64,000 bases of DNA from Lutjanus erythropterus (lineage: Eukaryota > Chordata > Actinopteri > Lutjaniformes > Lutjanidae). Of this stretch, positions 60,663 to 64,000 are shown in pieces. Both the position numbers and the translations under genes were made by a program. The DNA lies in contig CM034599.1 of assembly GCA_020091685.1 (NCBI GenBank), forward strand, positions 3,751,641 through 3,815,640, in the 5' to 3' direction. The notes beneath the pieces were generated by a model. It searched no databases and was not told the origin of the DNA. It worked only from the letters and a program-made list of their open reading frames with translations. Positions within the stretch are counted from its first letter, which is position 1; each line of letters starts with the position of its first letter.

Positions 60663-61252
60663 TAACACTTTACTTAATGATACTTGTCATGAACACAAAG
60701 GAATCTTTATGACTGTTGTCATTCAAGCATCATTTGGTTAGTTATGTCATTTTTGATGTAAAGCTGGCATTGTTTGAAATGTCTTTGTTTTGACAACTTG
60801 GTGTTAAAAATGTTAATATAACCTGTCAGTGCCTTTTTTATGGCAAGTTGACATCAAACTTAAAGAATCTGTTTAGCTTTATGTTTTAAAATTGCTTTAA
60901 ACTGTCATATGTGGTTGGTTTTGAAACTGGCCATCATGAGACCATTATAATGCTGTCATGAATTACTTTCCTGGACTTCATCTAAAGTGGTACCATTTGT
61001 ACTTGTCATAAAGATGTCATAAATGTTATAATGTTGTATGTTTGATGACAGAGTACAGTGATTTAGTCTTCAGTTTCTTTAAGTTCAATAAGTTTGTTAT
61101 TGTCAAGTTATCATGATGAAGACAGTGACAGGTTGACTTGGTTTATGTCAAGTTGTAATAACAAAGACATTGTTGTCTTAAACAATGATACCTTTGCATG
61201 AAAAATGACATATATAAGATAATACGTTGACCTCTTCAACTAAAGTGTTACC
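60663..61252. mobile_element. MITE-like repeat with GATAACACTTTA ends
   Basis: Left GATAACACTTTACTTAATGA, right ...CTCTTCAACTAAAGTGTTACC. It is a second copy of the family at 16179-16785, with gttgtcattc / gacaacttgg-type internal mirror phrases. Confidence 0.65.
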
Positions 61253-62869
61253 AGCAGATGTTACTGCAGCTTCCTGTTGTCGTATCATGTTAATATCATT
61301 TGGAACCAGAAGTGCTACATTTGTGTTTTAACTATCTGTCAGGGATCTTATTCTTTCAGCATCTTCGTGATGCAAATTAGCACAAGAAAGTCAAAATCTT
61401 TCCATCACAACCACTGATACATAATATGATTATGTCACCGCTGGGGTCTGCAATTCTCTCTCCACACATTGAGTTCCTGTAGACATAATCAAGTCTGAAT
61501 AGAAGTGCAGTGTTTATACCGCAGTGTATCCTGTGGCTCATTGTTCAGCACAGGACAAATCATTATAGATCCAAATCTTTGGGTAATTGTGCCCAAAGGA
61601 AAAGTAAATCAAATGAGCTTTTGTTTTATTGTGTCTTTTGTCTGATGAAGACACACTTTGCATTAGAATGCAGACATTTCATTTGATAAATAGCGTTAAA
61701 CAAAACTAAGAGTCTGCAGGCATGCTAGCGGCTCTGTGAGGCTGCGCCACAGAGCTTACAGCTGAACGCTAACATCAGCATGCTAACGTGCCTCAAGCAC
61801 GGAAACCCATGTGCTCCAGTTTCCTTTAGGCTCATCATGTCTTAGATGCAAACAAAATGCATTGTTGGCTAAAAATACTCATCGTCATATTTTTATCATA
61901 TGTGAAACAATATATAACAGAAAGAACACATTATGACAAGAGCAAAACTTGATTCTCATAAAGAATCACTTTAGCCACTGACTAAACTAAATACGACTGT
62001 GACATATTATCTGTGGTTACATGGACAATATCTCTTCCTAATGTGCTAATAAAGTGATCCGATAAGATGTGTGTTTACATGCTCCAAATGTAAAGTTTTT
62101 GACACGCAAAAAGAAGTTCCACCCACTGTGCAGCTTCTAATCTGCTGGAAATATAACGGAAGAAGAAGAAGTGGTTCTGTCTGTTAAAGGGTGACTCCAC
62201 CTGTGTTCTTTTCTGGATTTTGCAATTGGAAACTCCCAGTCAGCTGTCAGCAGTGACGTAGATTAGAGCGCTAATGCCCTCCCATCCCTCAGCTTAGGGA
62301 GTTTTATATGTAACAATGTTGACGTTGCAGAACCTGCATCAGGTCACATTAGAAAAGTTTTACGCTTAAACATACTTCAACCAAAATCTGAATCCTACTA
62401 CTACTGGGAAGCTACACAATGATATAAAAACTGCAAAAAGCAAAACATACTAGATCTGCCAGTTTTTAAGATCATTCATAAGACCGTAAAATTGAAAACT
62501 GACTGGGTTGGAACTTGAGATGTGCATGATTAGTTTACTACACAATGGGATGGGGTAATTAGTCACCATGAACATCCCTAGTCTGAACCATATTTGCTGT
62601 TATGACTTCAAATGGCCTTTAAACTCATCCAGTGTTTTTTGATTTGGTTGATGGTTTGGTGAATTCCAGCTTTGTTCATCTTTTCAAATGTTTGTTTGAA
62701 CAACTCATCGCCTCGAGCTTTTCAGCCAGTGAGGCGTTCAGATCTCTCTTAAATCTCTCAAGGTCTCCAACAAAAAATTTGTATCAGTCACAAACCAGTT
62801 TTATTTTGCTACCACCATCTGTCCTTCCTGGGGGAATCATTCACGTCCCCTAATGTAGCACAAAGGAAG

Positions 62870-63290
62870 AATATATTTATTCCAACTACAGCTAAATGGT
62901 CAGGTGCCATGGACCACCTCCTCCGTTGAGTCTTTCCAGACTGACAAAGATGGTGTCTTTCACTCTTCTTTCAAAACATCGGCCTTCTCTGGCCAAAATG
63001 CAACATTGCTGGCCTCAAAGGAGTGTCGCTTGTCCTGAAGATGTGAGTGGACTTCTGAGTCTTCAGCTCAGTACACTTGGACTTGTTACCCTAATGGCTG
63101 ACATGATGGCTGGATGGGTTGACGTCTCACATGATTCTCAAGGTGTTAATGACTCCACAAGAGGTTAAATACCTGGAACTCCCTTTTGGTCACTTAGAAA
63201 TTTAAAAATAAATCACAGATGAGAGGTGAAACATCGTCAATAACCAAAGTCCAGTTGCTTATGATAGTGCCTGGTGAATACCATGACCTG
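62870..63290 (-). pseudogene. Penelope-like retroelement remnant (end of GIY-YIG endonuclease region)
   Basis: The minus strand from about 63060 down reads DSEVHSHLQDKRHSFEASNV, then, one frame over, CFERRVKDTIFVSLERLN followed by GGGGPW. This order (a DSAV-x-x-HL block, a GHSFE block, ER-x-VKEAI, LERPSLN-GGG) is that of the end of the endonuclease domain of Penelope-like elements. One frameshift is visible; only about 60 residues survive. Confidence 0.65.
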
Positions 63291-64000
63291 GATTGCTGAT
63301 GATTGGATTAAGCATTAACATGGTTTTTAAGCACTAATACTTTCCTATTGAATAGATTATCAAAGGTTTACACCACCCCTCTCAACCCGATTGAAAATCA
63401 CATCCAATTGGGCTCTCTTCTGATTAAGGTGGTTACTTAAAGGCACTTTTATTCTGATTGTGCTATTAGAGCAGATCAATAAGATCTCATTGACTGTATG
63501 ATGCAAAGGCAGCATGTATTATATAGGCTGCAGACAGACCATGCACACCATGCATCTCTACAATCATTATTTTAAAGTCTACTATCAGATTTTAAATCTG
63601 CACTTCTGTCATATTTAGGAAGCTGTTGAAAGAAAACTATAAATGAACCCGATAAAGACTGAAACTGAATTTTTGTAGCTCACGATTCAGAGTGATTTGT
63701 TCTGAATTTGGCCCTGTGGATAGAAAGTGTGGAGAATTTTAGAAGAGGGGTTTGATCCCAGTAGTTGCGACAAGGCCCGATCCCCTTTTTTTAAACTTTG
63801 ACGAGGCCTTCGCATCTCCAGGCGTTTTCACAGACTAAAACAAAAAGAGAACAGAGCTGAATTTCTCTGTGTTACCCTTGAGTTGCCGGTACTGCTAAAT
63901 GTGAACTGAAGAAAAGGTAGTCCAAGGACAACATCATCCCGCATACACAACAAAGTATAAGCCTTTGTAACTTATAATGGCCTCTCAGTGATGCCAGCTA

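Larger units (their letters stand above)
60540..64000. other. tmem132d upstream intron (partial)
   Basis: Contains a MITE-like repeat (60663-61252) and a Penelope-like remnant (62870-63290). I see no further tmem132d exon. Confidence 0.7.

Noticed and set aside
62632-62853. Plus-strand frame of 73 codons
   Set aside because: No recognisable similarity, no splice context, and it lies beside a retroelement remnant.

Overview
This is a 64 kb window of vertebrate nuclear DNA. It carries intron-rich genes with GT-AG splice sites, long AT-rich introns, and a dense set of repeats typical of ray-finned fish (a percomorph teleost is most likely): Tc1/mariner remnants, hAT-type and TTAA-flanked non-autonomous elements, a Penelope-like remnant and a tRNA-derived SINE. 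No prokaryotic gene, CRISPR array or phage is present. The organism call is an inference from protein similarity and repeat style.

Three protein-coding genes are visible, and their order and orientation match the human 12q24.3 block SLC15A4 - GLT1D1 - TMEM132D. (1) slc15a4, minus strand, about 558-9036: the first four coding exons (364 codons) of a lysosomal proton-coupled histidine/peptide transporter; the rest of the gene lies beyond the left edge. (2) glt1d1, plus strand, 11303-41711: a complete 12-exon coding sequence (343 aa) assembled here exon by exon, for a GT4-like glycosyltransferase. (3) tmem132d, minus strand, 46284-60539: the last six coding exons (about 772 aa) of a single-pass membrane protein of the TMEM132 family; the 5' part lies beyond the right edge.

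slc15a4 and glt1d1 are divergent and share an interval (9037-11302) that holds four copies of a TCTCGCGA-type palindrome, the motif recognised by BANP at CpG-rich promoters. The copies sit in repeat-like DNA that also occurs, decayed, in a glt1d1 intron. glt1d1 and tmem132d converge on 42114-46283.

The genes are not a pathway operon. Their neighbourhood reflects conserved vertebrate synteny. I found no convincing new biological system. The most useful observations are the clustered CGCG palindromes, an upstream ORF ending 7 nt before the glt1d1 start, a composite repeat with a nested transposon, a hAT element with near-perfect 8-bp target duplications, and several long fold-back elements in introns.
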